The position numbers and the translations under genes are program-made. From Macrosoma leucophasiata (Eukaryota; Arthropoda; Insecta; Lepidoptera; Hedylidae): a DNA stretch of 64,000 bases. Where the stretch lies: positions 10,310,001 to 10,374,000 of the forward strand of contig JAWQUS010000026.1 of the NCBI GenBank assembly GCA_036365455.1. Direction: 5' to 3'. The stretch's first letter is position 1. Every line of letters begins with the position of its first letter. The notes beneath the pieces were generated by a model, which saw only the letters and a program-made list of their open reading frames with translations, was not told where the DNA came from and ran no database searches. Positions 9,509 through 18,870 of the stretch are shown here, in pieces.

Positions 9509-10367
9509 AAAATAAATAAAGATTAATTGATAAGCAGTAGTCATTTACAGACAAATCCTTGTTGTCAAATTGTAGATTAACGTCAATCATGACGTCAGCT
9601 GTCATCTCTCTACGAGTGTACGTTTCAAAATTCGGATACATGCTTTATCAATATTGTAATCGAAAAAATTTTTTGTCAACGTGAAGATCTATTTAAAAGT
9701 TCCTTAAGGAACCTCTGAACGGGAAAGAAGGTATCCTATTTAATACAGCCATATATACTCTACCTGTGAACAACATTTTATCGAATTCCTTCCAACTACA
9801 TTTGAGTGATTGACTAACTAACAAACATCCATACTTCATCCATTAATAATAGTTGTAAGATAAACGTACGTCTCTCCTATAGGTACTATACGATACGTAT
9901 AAGAAACATAATGCGCAAAAAATATTCGTCGCTATATAAAATTGAATTCTCGCCCATTATATGATCCCAGAGATATGGCAAAACTATTTATTAAATGCAT
10001 TAGAACATAATTCCTCGATCGTTATGATAATCAGATGGCACGCGGTGACCACGGACAAGCCTTGTATGTCCCTAGGGCTGTCATTATCATATTTTACCTT
10101 TTTTAACGTGAAGGTAACTTGACGCTTCACGCTGGTATTGCCTGACAGTTGAGGAACAGTGAATTGTATGCATTCAATCGTGCAAACACGATACGCCAGG
10201 TACGTTTCATCCCATGTATTAAGTGGCATAACTGTTGACATTTCCTGGCACATAACCTAACACCGAGAGTGACATTGGGAAGCTTAAAAAAATGGTAATA
10301 CAGTAACCTCATCTTTCTTACATTTATTAAGATAGAGCGTGTTTTAAACGGGAGTTTGAAAATTACT
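9509..10367. other. No gene seen
   Basis: AT-rich. Two overlapping minus-strand open frames (9984-10253 and 10127-10396) occupy part of it; neither shows a domain, codon bias or splice-compatible context, and the second runs into a SINE-A. Confidence 0.5.
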
Positions 10368-10645
10368 TTTTTTAATGTAATTGAAGTGGCACACAATCAT
10401 GCAGCTTACATTGATGTTAAGTGATGAATGCAGCCTATAGACACCCACATGAAGACCAAGGTCAAAATGCAGATGCGTTACCACTCCTGAGGCCTAAGGT
10501 GTTATGCCTCTGTGCCGGACATTACAGGGCCGTACATTACCACCTGACCGGAACACGATAGTGCTGAACACTACCATTTAGCAGCAAGTAAATTAGGTAA
10601 TGCGGTGGTGCCTACGCCCGTGAGCTCCGTCACTGGAGCTCTAAC
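10368..10645 (-). mobile_element. SINE-A copy
   Basis: Nearly full length, with all family landmarks: GATGTTAAGTGATGAATGCA, CAAAATGCAGATGCGTTACC, CCGTACATTACCACCTGACC, GATAGTGCTGAACACTACCA and GAGCTCCGTCACTGGAGCTC near the right end. Confidence 0.9.
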
Positions 10646-10683
10646 ACAAATATAAACTTTGCCGATAGCTTGTAGTTAAATCT

Positions 10684-10990
10684 GCCTGTTTGTAATATAA
10701 AAATAACCGCTTTTTACTAAATGCAAATGTATGTATACACGGTATATATGCCAAAACAACATTTTTTACAATTTTTGTCTGTCTGTCTGTTTGTCCGTCT
10801 GTCTGTCTGTTTGGCGGGGCTAATCTTGGGAACGGCTCTCCGATTTTGACGGGACTTTCACTGTCAGATAGCTGATGTAATAAGGAGTAACTTAGGCTAC
10901 TTTTATACTAGCTGCGCCCACGACTTCACCTGGGTAGATACTGAACAATCATAAATTCTCACGCGGTCGAATGCGCGGGCACAGCTAGTC
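10684..10990 (-). repeat. Repeat family H (RTE-headed), copy 1
   Basis: Same family as 26448-26745 in the opposite direction. Shared blocks: ATAACCGCTTTTTACTAAAT, CTGTCTGTCTG-type run, GGCGGGGCTAATCTTGGGAA, AGATAGCTGATGTAATAAGG and AGCTGCGCCCACGACTTCAC. The last ~80 bp contain two inverted copies of the RTE-type CCCGCGACTTCG phrase, as in the sister copy, so this inversion belongs to the family and is not a local accident. Confidence 0.7.
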
Positions 10991-11166
10991 TACAATAAGA
11001 AATAAACAATTAACTTATGAGTTGTAGTCGAGAGCCCTGAACGACCAAAGCAAACAAAACATGTGCAATTTAACCAATTACGTCGCTAAACTGATTATAA
11101 AACGTCTGGAATTAATGCATCCGGATTATACTGTTCTTCGTAAATGTAAACCTTATATTAATATAA

Positions 11167-12494
11167 GGTTGGGGAAAAAGTTTCTTCGCATTTTTTAAGA
11201 TAATTCAAAACATTTTTAATGTAGTTTATTTAAATTTAACTAAAGTGTGTATGTACCATTTTGTTCGATAACCTTTTTCCATCTTGTAGGTAGGGACATG
11301 ATCCCATTGCTATAAAATTTTTGGGACTTCTCATCAAAATACCGCGACAAGTGGATTTGGCAGTCCTCTCGTGATGTTAACCTGACATTGCATAAAGAAT
11401 TCTGAAGAGACCGAAACAGGTGGAAATCTGAAGGTGCAAGGTCAGGACTATACGGCGGATGCATTAACACCTCCCAGCCAAACTCTCTTATTTTTTGCTG
11501 AGTGGCTATAGATGTGTGAGGTCTAGCGTTATCATGATGAAACACCACACCCCTTCTGTTGATCAATTCCGGCCGCTTTCTCTCAACTTCTTGCTTTAAT
11601 CTCATCGTTGCATCATCAACAACCAGTTGTTCGCAGTAGAGTTCAGAATCGATAGTCCTGCTTGGTGGTAATAGCTCATAATGAATAATTCCCTTCCAAT
11701 CCCACCACACACACAACATCACCTTATTGCGAGTTAACCCGGGTTTCGCCACAGTCTGTGAAGCCTGACCGGCCTTTTACCACGACCTTTTTCGCACGTT
11801 CTTGTCGTACGTGATCCACTTTTCATCACCAGTTATCAGCTTCTTCAAAAATGATTCGGTTTCATTACGTCGTAATAAAGAATCACAAATGAGTACACGG
11901 TTCATTAGGTTTCTTTCAGTGAGCTCGTGAGGTACCCAAATATCGAGCTTTTTTTGTACCCAGCTTTTTTCAAATGCGCCAAAACTGTTTTGTGATCAAT
12001 TCTCACTTCTTCGATCAATTCTCAGTTCTTCGTTCTTTGATCTTCAGCTACGTCGTAACTACTGATATGTCGATCTTGCTCCACTTTTTCAAAAATGGCA
12101 TTAATTTTATCCATAATAGAGCGACCAGAGCGAGGTGCATCTTCGACATCCAAATTTCCGGATTGAATACGCTTAAACCAAATTTGTGCTACTCTCACAG
12201 ACACTGCACTAGGTCCATAAACATCGCAATTTTTTTTCGCGGCTTGCGTTGCATTTTTACCTATTTTGTAGTAAAATTTTAAAATGTATCGAATTTCTTC
12301 ATTAGATTCACTCATCTTGACAGTACGAAAAACAAATGAAAATCACACATTTGCCTAATTTGAATTTGGAATGATGTTCTTTAAAATTTTAACTTTAAAT
12401 GATACCAAAACCAGCCAGATACAAATACTACAGCCAAAGAGATTTTATTACAAGTTCATACATACTATAATGCGAAAAGACTTTTTCCCCTACC
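11167..12494 (-). mobile_element. Mariner-family DNA transposon, near full length
   Basis: The left end GGTTGGGGAAAAAGTTTCTT and the right end AAAGACTTTTTCCCCTACC are inverted repeats shared with the copy at 2979-3839. The right flank is TA (12495-12496). The left flank reads AA, probably a mutated TA. At 1328 bp this is a normal mariner size. The transposase runs on the minus strand but is broken. Sequence is close to the other copy, so both come from one mariner lineage. Confidence 0.93.
11240..12315 (-). pseudogene. Mariner transposase pseudogene (D,D34D)
   Basis: The N-terminal part (start at 12315, MSESNEEIRY...) is open for 97 codons and carries the helix-turn-helix DNA-binding region, with VRVAQIWFKRI and LDVEDAPRSGR as typical mariner phrases. 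The frame breaks near 12020. The C-terminal part (170 codons, ending at 11240) has the catalytic triad: WWDW, VFHHDNARPH, and PDLAPSDFHLF with 34 residues between the second and third Asp. Translated pieces of the missing middle are visible in other frames at 11753-12020, so the break is due to small indels, not a large deletion. It should not make active enzyme. It encodes the section deleted in the 2979-3839 copy. Confidence 0.93.
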
Positions 12495-12695
12495 TATTAC
12501 TATTAATGTATCATATTGAATGCTTGGCCCTCTAACCTTGGAGTCTTACGGTTGCATTATACTTGCATACATGTATACATGTATCGTCACAGATTTAACT
12601 AGAATGGTGAGGTTACAGATCTGCAGAATACGGGTGGGTATACACCAATCCCTAATCAGTTAAGTTTAAAAGGGAGAGAGAAATTCGACGCTCAG

Positions 12696-12772
12696 ATGAG
12701 GGCTTCGGTAGCTTATTGGTAAAGCGGCTGGACTGGTTATGAGTTCGGAGGATTGATGCTCGACCGAAGTCC
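12696..12772 (+). other. Degenerate tRNA-like sequence
   Basis: The ends pair like a tRNA acceptor stem: GGCTTCG near 12701 with CGAAGTC near 12764. A D-arm-like GCTT-ATTGGTA-AAGC follows. The T-arm and anticodon arm are poor. It is close to the SINE-E cloverleaf (same GGCTGGACT phrase) and is probably a diverged SINE-E head or the relic of a related tRNA, not a working tRNA gene. Confidence 0.55.
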
Positions 12773-13248
12773 ATTTCTCCCTTAATTTTTTTCTTTTATT
12801 TTCTAAATACTAATTAGGGCTATTAGGGTAGGATTCTCAGGCCGCACTACGAATGTACTATGTTTTGAATTTTATCTATCAACGCTTATTTTGTTAGGTT
12901 AAAGGAATGTTAAAACATTACAATCCTTATGATATCCGCATTTTTTTGTTTATCATTGTAATATATTTAGAGTGCGTGAATACACTTTTTTAACATCCTA
13001 TTTTTTTAACGTCCATATTCCATGTGTCCGTTTTATAACACTATAGTTTAGATTGAAATTAAAATTGTATTTCATACAGAAGTATACCGCAAATAAGATA
13101 TTAATTAATTTTATGACTCCGCTCAAAACTAGAGTGAACCATTTTTAAGCAGCACAATGTGCACTATACTAACTTTTTTCAGCCGTTAGAAAAATACTGC
13201 ATTTGTTTGTTTTATAACTACACAAATTTGCTACCCTATATAATATCT
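12773..13248. other. No gene seen
   Basis: AT-rich. A 30-bp scrap of the SINE-A 5' end (TTGGTGGTAGAGTTCTAGCG) follows at about 13252-13280. Nothing else is supported. Confidence 0.45.
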
Positions 13249-13358
13249 TTATTGGTGGTAGAGTTCTAGCGGTGGAACACGAAACCATAAATTAAGCATC
13301 ATTATGTTATCTACGTACGTATCACTACACTAGTTATGTGTGGTAAACTTGTTACACT

Positions 13359-13649
13359 TTTTTTTTATGTAATGGAATGGAAGTGGCAATCAAGCATGCA
13401 GTTCACATTGATGTTAAGTGATGACTGCAGCCTATAGACACACACGAAGACCATGGTCAAAATGCAGATGCTTCCACCACTCCTGAGGCCTAAGGTGTTA
13501 TGCCTCTGTGCCGGAAATTACAGGGCCGTACATTACCACCTGACCGGAACACGATAGTGCTGAACACTACCATTTAGCGGCAAGTAAATTAGGTATTGCG
13601 GTGGTGCCTACGCCCGCGAGCTCCGTCACTGGAGCTCTACCACCAGTAA
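13359..13649 (-). mobile_element. SINE-A copy, well conserved
   Basis: Full length from the T-run at the left to GAGCTCTACCACCAGTA at the right. The ATGGAATGGAAGTGG stretch has a small tandem slip, and there is a change in the GCAGATGCTTCCACC part. Otherwise it matches the best copies. Confidence 0.92.
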
Positions 13650-13662
13650 CAAAGTAATGCGC

Positions 13663-13750
13663 GTGTCCTTGACACTTGGCGAAATGTCCTCTTGTCGCGA
13701 CCAATCGAATGCAAGCAATGTCTATGTTGTAAGTGTGAGTGTTTGTTATG
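13663..13750 (-). repeat. Dispersed repeat family R, inverted fragment
   Basis: Reverse complement of part of 53892-54092: TTGGCGAAATG, CTTGTCGCGACCAATCGAAT, GCAAGCAATGTCTATG and GTGTTTGTTA. It lies right next to the 5' end of a SINE-A. Confidence 0.65.
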
Positions 13751-13887
13751 ACTGCAGTTAGTTTGTTTGCGTAAATGGAATCAAAATAGAAATGATGATT
13801 GTATGAGAGTTACATTTCTATACATTATTAATCATAGGTCTAGGGCTATGTTCTTTATCTTGAATACCTTATCTCAGTCTACCCCTG

Positions 13888-13945
13888 CGGGAAATACAGG
13901 CGTGAAGTTACCGGTTTACGTTTTTATGTTGCAGAATTAATATCT
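13888..13945 (+). repeat. SINE-D 3'-end scrap
   Basis: Only CTACCCCTGCGGGAAATACA and GGCGTGAAGTTAC remain, which match the 3' end of the SINE-D family. Confidence 0.5.
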
Positions 13946-14084
13946 AGTTAATCTGCAAACTCGTTGACTCTATTCATGATAAAAATAACGTCATTTATTT
14001 CAGTATTTAAATAGTAACTAGGATGAAAGTGATTGTAATTAAATTTGTTTCAATAAGACGGCCGTTTAAAGGCAACCCTTAAAA

Positions 14085-14375
14085 CTTAACAATACAAAAG
14101 GTTCGAAAATCGACTTTCAACTATCCGCAAAGCCTTTGGACGCTTTCAAAACAAATCACAACAGCCATCAATAATCCAAGATGTCTGAAGCAGGCAATAC
14201 GCCGCGAGACTTACAAATTATTGTCAATCAGTTAATTGAATGAGGTAATTAAACGGAAGTTGGCGGGGGGATTTAAAGTGACGCAGTTTGATAAATGGAG
14301 GGAGCGGGCCCGCTGATTAAAATAAGCTACGCGGACCTGCGGCCGTACCATGACCGTTTATTGTGAACCTGAAGG
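14085..14375. promoter_or_regulatory. Possible enhancer: homeodomain-like motif cluster
   Basis: Unlike its surroundings this segment has no repeat match and mixes GC-rich words (GAGCGGGCCCGC at about 14310) with AT-rich motifs. At 14222-14253 lie TGTCAATCA (reverse of TGATTGACA, a PBC/Meis-type site), TTAATTGA and GTAATTAAA (homeodomain cores), all within 32 bp. Such clusters are common in insect developmental enhancers, but short AT motifs also occur by chance. This is inference only. Confidence 0.25.
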
Positions 14376-14385
14376 CGTGTTATGG

Positions 14386-15008
14386 TTTTTTTTTATGTTA
14401 GAAAGGTGGCAAACAAGCTTGCAGCTCACACTGATTTTAAGTAATAACTAGAATAGAATATAAAATATTTTTATTTCGAATAGATCTTTACAGATAAAGA
14501 AATCGGGAAACTTAAATCGGGTGCACGGGATTTCTCACTCGCACGCCTTGTAACTCGCCGCCGCCGCATCATATCAGTAATTAAATTAGTATTAATTTAT
14601 GGTGGTTAATTCATGAAAAAATTAAAATTTTATTGTTGATTTATAGATTAAGTTACTTGACTTTTACTTAGTTTTTTCCTGATTGTATGCTTTGCAGTGT
14701 AAGATAGGTACGTTAGCATAAAAACATTAAAAAAATAAATACAAATATTTTAATAATATCGCACAGTTCCAACAATTTCAACATTCATAATTTTCAGTTA
14801 AACGTAGGTACCTGGTACAAATGATGCAATGAGATGTCAAAAGTTTGGAAATATTTTACCAAAATCGACAATGATGGCAGCGCACAATATTCTCTATCAA
14901 TAATACCAGTTTATGTGAACACGATAGTGCTGAACACTACCATTTAGCGGCAAGTATATTAGGTAATGCGGTGGTGCCTACGCCCGCGAGCTCCGTCACT
15001 GGAGCTTT
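14386..15008 (-). repeat. SINE-A copy in two pieces
   Basis: The 3' end of the family is at 14386-14451 (T-run, GGTGGCAAACAAGCTTGCAG). The 5' end is at 14916-15008 (ACACGATAGTGCTGAACACT, GAGCTCCGTCACTGGAGCTT). The 465 bp between hold unrelated AT-rich sequence, and the family's middle is missing. It is either one copy disrupted by a replacement or two separate fragments. Confidence 0.6.
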
Positions 15009-15159
15009 AGAGTAAATAACCGTTACATACAGTAAAAGCTAAAACATATGTTAATAGTAAATTAAAAATTAGAATATAAACTACTTAGTTAAAACATAAT
15101 TATTAATTTTTTTTTTCAATTCCTTCAATGATGACAAATGAAGAAAAAGAAAAACGTCA

Positions 15160-15548
15160 TGCACTGATGGATCTGCAGCCTATCTACACAAAAACCCGAA
15201 GGCAAAATGCAGATGCATTGCCACCCCTGAGGCCTAAGTTGTTTTGTCTCTATGATAGTCACTACGGGCACGCTCCGCCAAAATTCCATACAAACGCTTA
15301 ATTTGGTTTCTATCCATCAGTGACATGTATTTACACGCGCACCTGTGTGCGTAGCACGTACAAAATACCAACCGTCGCCCATAAGAGAGGAAGGGGTATT
15401 GTATGTGTGCAAATCGGGCGGGACGTCGAAGTGTCCAATCTATACGTAGTATTATTACATATTCTCTGCTACGGGGCCATACATTGCTATCTGAACGGAC
15501 GATAGTACCATTTGGCGGCAGATAGACAGGGTAATGCGGTTGTGCCTA
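15160..15548 (-). repeat. SINE-A copy split by a MITE
   Basis: Left part 15160-15268 (ATCTGCAGCC, CAAAATGCAGATGCATTGCC) and right part 15469-15548 (GGGGCCATACATTGCTATCT, GGTAATGCGGTTGTGCC) become continuous family sequence when 15269-15468 is removed together with one copy of the 7-bp duplication. Confidence 0.8.
15269..15468. mobile_element. hAT-like MITE inserted in SINE-A
   Basis: A 200-bp element flanked by CTACGGG at 15262-15268 and 15469-15475. Its reverse complement matches 60576-60796 along its length: GAGAATATGTAATAATACTA, CACTTCGACGTCCCGCCCGA, CTTATGGGCGACG, GTGCTACGCACACAGGTGC, AAACCAAATTAAGCGTTTGT and TTTTGGCGGAGCGTG. Ends begin CA and finish TG. A 7-8 bp target duplication and no coding capacity fit a non-autonomous hAT-type element. 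Confidence 0.8.
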
Positions 15549-15621
15549 CTTGCGGGTTTTTGATCATGACGTAAACACACGGAACGTCTTATAGTAGTAA
15601 CACACGATCGGATTCGGTCCG

Positions 15622-15750
15622 AAATGCGGTGGTGCCTACGCCCGCGAGCTCCGTCACTGGAGCTCTATCACCAGTATATATTAGCGCTCCACACTCTCTA
15701 TCCGGTAAGGGACTTGGCGAGAAGATACATACATACATACGTAAACATAT
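15622..15750. repeat. SINE-A 5' scrap joined to a LINE tail
   Basis: 15622-15678 is a SINE-A 5' end on the minus strand (AATGCGGTGGTGCCTACGCC, GAGCTCCGTCACTGGAGCTC). 15684-15750 is a + strand RTE-like tail (CTCTCTATCCGGTAAGGGAC, CTTGGCGAGAAGATACATAC with a CATA run), comparable to 25395-25457. Confidence 0.65.
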
Positions 15751-16384
15751 GTATAGCAAGCACAAATGAATAATAATTTTCTGTGTTCTATAATATTCTA
15801 TATCCTATATTTTTATATCTGCCATTAGTAAAAAGATACAGCTGTCAAGCTGTGACCTTCTTCATGACCTTCCTGCAAGGACTTGTGGTTCCTTTGTTTA
15901 ACTGCTCACAGCCTTTTCTCACGAACTTACTGCTTAACATTTGACTAATTACCACTTACTAATAATAAATTTGATTCCTTTCGTCACGTTGAAGTTTGAA
16001 AAAGGAGATGTCGCAAAAATGTATGGACCTCCGGCCATGTATTGTACACAATATCATTTAACAGGAAAAATCAATATAAAAACGCATTTTTACTGCATAT
16101 TATCCCTTATTTAGCTTTGTTTGCAGTTACAAAACATTATTTGCAGTTAGGATTGCAACCCAAAAACAAAATGGCGAATATGGCGGGCGATGTCTTTTTG
16201 ACATTTTCATTTTTTAAATTGTTTTTTATTACATAGTACTTGAAGAAAAAAAGTGATATTTTCTAAATACTATCATATCGATTGATCCCAAGCGTCGGCT
16301 GTATCGCCGCCATGTTGAACATAGTTGAAAATGATAAATTCGTTTGAATTAAATGTGGTTGTAACTCTAAAATATATTCTTGGA
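15751..16384. other. No gene seen
   Basis: AT-rich. The frame at 16042-16236 has no recognisable domain. Two small words ATGGCG and GCCGCCATGTTGAAC resemble start contexts but lead nowhere. Confidence 0.5.
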
Positions 16385-16395
16385 TAAATTAATTG

Positions 16396-16569
16396 TTTTA
16401 TTTTTAAAGAAAAATGGAAAGAAAAATTTGACTTCAGGCGAGACTCGAACTCGCGACCTACTGGGAATCTAGTCCAGCCGCTTCTTCCTGGTTCGTTTTC
16501 TTTCCATTTTTCTTTAAAAATAAAATATATTTCACAAGCATGTGTTAATGCGAAATAATATAAAACAAT
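16396..16569 (+). mobile_element. SINE-E copy with fold-back (palindromic) structure
   Basis: The 3' half (16496-16569) is normal SINE-E 3' sequence in the + direction (TTTCACAAGCATGTG, GCGAAATAATATAAAAC). The 5' half (16396-16495) is inverted and carries part of the tRNA-like head in reverse (GAGACTCGAACTCGCGACCT). The two halves share a perfect 30-bp inverted repeat, 16396-16425 and 16496-16525, built on AAAGAAAAATGGAAAGAAAA. The whole is flanked by TAAATTAATTG at 16385-16395 and 16570-16580, an 11-bp target duplication, so this palindrome entered as one unit. Confidence 0.85.
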
Positions 16570-16580
16570 TAAATTAATTG

Positions 16581-16909
16581 TATTTTTTTCGGATTCTTCT
16601 TTAATTTACCCATTTTTTGAGGACGTGTACGAACCAGAGCCGAGCTCGCAACATCTCCTTTGACACCTCTGTTTGTTAACTAAGACCTGAACTTAGAGGT
16701 CGTCAATTAATCACTTATATTTTTTTTACTTTTTAACCATTCCCTTCTTTGGTGTCATCTATGGTAAACCTTCCTATGCTTTACCTAAGATCACGTGATA
16801 TTTGTGTGAACTAGCTACTTATCATAATTTATCCTCACCCCAGGTCCCTCATATAGTAGGTAAGTAGCCAGAGAGCGTGGAGCGCCAAATGTATTTTTAT
16901 TTTTCGTAT
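16581..16909. other. No gene seen
   Basis: AT-rich, no supported feature. A single ACGAACCAGAGCCGAGCTCG phrase at 16629-16648 is GC-richer but has no match elsewhere in the window. Confidence 0.45.
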
Positions 16910-16982
16910 CTTTTTTAATGTATGGTGAGTGGAAAACTCGCTTGCAGTTCACATGTATGATGACTGCAGTCTAAAGACATCA

Positions 16983-17137
16983 AACTCAAACTCAAACTCA
17001 AAAATTCATTTAATTACTTGAAAATAATAGAATTTGCTTGTGATAGGTCAAATTACAAATATAAAATTAAAGCGAATATCAACTGATACGTTGATTCATA
17101 TGTCAAAGTAAACAAAATAAAATAAATAAATAAAACA
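16983..17137 (-). mobile_element. LINE 3' tail (GAGTTT-repeat type)
   Basis: On the minus strand it ends TTAAATGAATTTTTGAGTTT followed by three further GAGTTT-like units, the short tandem tail style of L2/CR1-type LINEs. No coding part. It sits inside an older SINE-A. Confidence 0.6.
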
Positions 17138-17191
17138 CATGTACACATAAGTCATAATGCAGATGCGTTGCCACTCTTGAGACCTTAGTTA

Positions 17192-17390
17192 GACGACCCG
17201 GATAGTCTATCGGTGTGAGACGACCGTTCGATTCGAAGAGTCGCGGGTTCGATCCTCGCGTTACAAATGTTGTATGGCCTACAGATATTTTTTTCGGGTC
17301 TTGTTTTTTTTTGGTTTGTGTATGTGTTGTGTGTGTACAACGCCACCCACGATACAATTTTATACCTAATGTGGGGCTGTGAGTATTGTA
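17192..17390 (+). mobile_element. SINE-B copy
   Basis: GACGACCCGGATAGTCTATC head, GACGACCGTTCGATTCGAAG, box B CGGGTTCGATCCTCGCG, then CCTACAGATA, GTATGTGTTGTGTGTGTACA and GTGGGGCTGTGAGTATTGTA as the 3' end. It is 15-20 percent different from the other SINE-B copies by eye. Confidence 0.85.
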
Positions 17391-17494
17391 TTTTATGTCT
17401 CTGTTATAGTTACTGATATTACGGAGCCGTACCATTTGCAAATAGATTAATTAGTATTAATGCGGTGGTACCTACGCCCTCGAGTTCCATCACC

Positions 17495-17708
17495 TTTTTT
17501 TTAATAAATCACTCACAGCTCCCTATTAGGTATTATAATTATAAACCTGTGTCGTAGATGTCGTTGTACACATAGAACACATACACAAACACCCAGACCC
17601 GAAACAAATATCTGTAGGCCTTACAAATATTTGTTCCGGTGCGGGGATCGAACCCGCGACCCTTCGAATCAAACGGTGGTTTCGCATCGCTGGACTAATC
17701 GGGTCGTC
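17495..17708 (-). mobile_element. SINE-B copy
   Basis: Minus-strand copy: T-rich left end, CACTCACAGCTCCCTATTAG, CAGACCCGAAACAAATATCT, GCGGGGATCGAACCCGCGAC (box B in reverse) and CGATTAGTCCAG/GGGTCGTC at the right, which is the family's 5' end. It lies inside the same SINE-A as the neighbouring copy but in the opposite direction, so the two came separately. Confidence 0.87.
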
Positions 17709-17778
17709 AAATGGAAATCACTGGACTTTACCGCCAGTAGTAAGGTATTGGCGAGGATCTTTTCAATATATTTAAAAA

Positions 17779-18052
17779 CACTAGCGGACCGCCCCGGCTT
17801 TGCGCGTTTCCAATTTTACCTACCCTCTCCTATTCGTCTAACCGTTATATAGCCTGGTTGAGAATGCTTTCTAGCATTAAGTAAGCCTCATGTACCTACT
17901 TCGTTTGTGCAGAAAGTTTTAATAAATAAATAAATAGAGCCCATAAGCCCCATCTAACACTGAAATATTTTTTTCAAATCGGACCTGTAGTTCCTGAGTT
18001 AGCGCGTTCAAACAAACAAACTCTTCAGCTTTATAATATTAGTAAGTATAGA
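17779..18052 (+). repeat. RTE-type LINE 3' end
   Basis: CTAGCGGACCGCCCCGGCTT opens the block and GTTCCTGAGTTAGCGCGTTC, AAACTCTTCAGCTTTATAAT and TTAGTAAGTATAGAT close it. It is longer than the copy at 546-705 and includes the mid part CAGAAAGTTTTAATAAATAA. Non-coding. Confidence 0.65.
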
Positions 18053-18265
18053 TTATTACTTACTCCGTCGAGCATCCCCGATAAAACCTTCAAGTTAACC
18101 TTTCTTCAAGGTCTTGCGAGCTCTTTGTTTAACTGCCCTTATTCATTTCTCATGCGCTACTGTATCTCTGCCCTTGTGTTGGGCAATTAATTTGTTATTC
18201 ATGTTCTTATCCACGACATTTTGCAGTTTTCGTGGTGCTTTAAAGTTAGCTTATGGTAATCGGTT

Positions 18266-18564
18266 GAAGCGCGCATGGCCCAGCGGCTGGTGTAGATCGT
18301 AAGCGATCTACTCGGTTAAGCGATACGGGCGCGGTCGGTGTGTGATGGGTGACCGATAGTATAGTGCTTCGGAGGGCACGTTAAGCCGTCGGTCCCGGTT
18401 GCTATCGATAGATAGCAGTCGTTAAACCTTGTCGGAGGCGTTATGGGCGGTTTGAAAACACCGGTAGCAGCGTGGTAGAGTAAGCTCCAGGCCTCCCCTC
18501 AAGAAAGGGGAGAGACTCGTGCCCAGCAGTGGGACATACCTATAATGGGTTGCCATTATTATTA
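18266..18564 (+). mobile_element. SINE-C copy with 9-bp target duplication
   Basis: Begins GAAGCGCGCATGGCCCAGCG and continues CTGGTGTAGATCGTAAGCGA (a short hairpin GATCGTAAGCGATC), CGGTCCCGGTTGCTATCGAT, GAAAGGGGAGAGACTCGTGC and CCCAGCAGTGGGACATACCT, then an ATTATTATT tail. It is flanked by TAATCGGTT at 18257-18265 and 18565-18573. The tRNA-like GCGCGCATGGCCCAGCGGCTGG head and simple-repeat tail suggest a SINE whose 3' end is borrowed from a LINE. Confidence 0.88.
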
Positions 18565-18717
18565 TAATCGGTTAACTGTGGTATGCGCTTTTATCTATGT
18601 GGTACTCGAATTTCGTTGGTTCGAATGTTTTTAATTTTAAATAACTTTCGTTATGTGTGTCAGACACATTTTCTGGGTTCCCCGTACTCTCTCATAGATA
18701 AAAAAAAAACAAATCTA

Positions 18718-18870
18718 TAGCTATACTATAAAGCTGAAGAGTTTTAAAAGAGAAGAGATCTCAGAAACTACTGATCCGATTTGAAAAATTCTTACAGTGT
18801 TAGATAGACGATTTATCGAGGAAGGCTTTAGGTTATAAATAGGAGAGGATAGGTATATATTATAAAATCT
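18718..18870 (-). repeat. RTE-type LINE 3' end, inverted
   Basis: CTATACTATAAAGCTGAAGA and GAAACTACTGATCCGATTTG are the reverse of the RTE 3' end seen at 17779-18052. Confidence 0.6.

Larger units (their letters stand above)
16910..17745 (-). repeat. Ancient SINE-A copy with three later insertions
   Basis: Pieces of one SINE-A are in the right order at 16910-16982, 17138-17191, 17391-17494 and 17709-17745 (from the T-rich 3' end to TTTACCGCCAGTA at the 5' end). They are separated by an L2/CR1-like LINE tail, a + strand SINE-B and a minus-strand SINE-B. This gives a clear relative age: the SINE-A came first. Confidence 0.75.

Noticed and set aside
10782..10815. CTGT microsatellite as a separate feature
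   Set aside because: It is part of repeat family H, which has the same run at 26620-26632.
16979..17010. Short tandem AAACTC repeats as a CRISPR-like array
   Set aside because: Simple LINE tail in a eukaryotic genome; no spacers.
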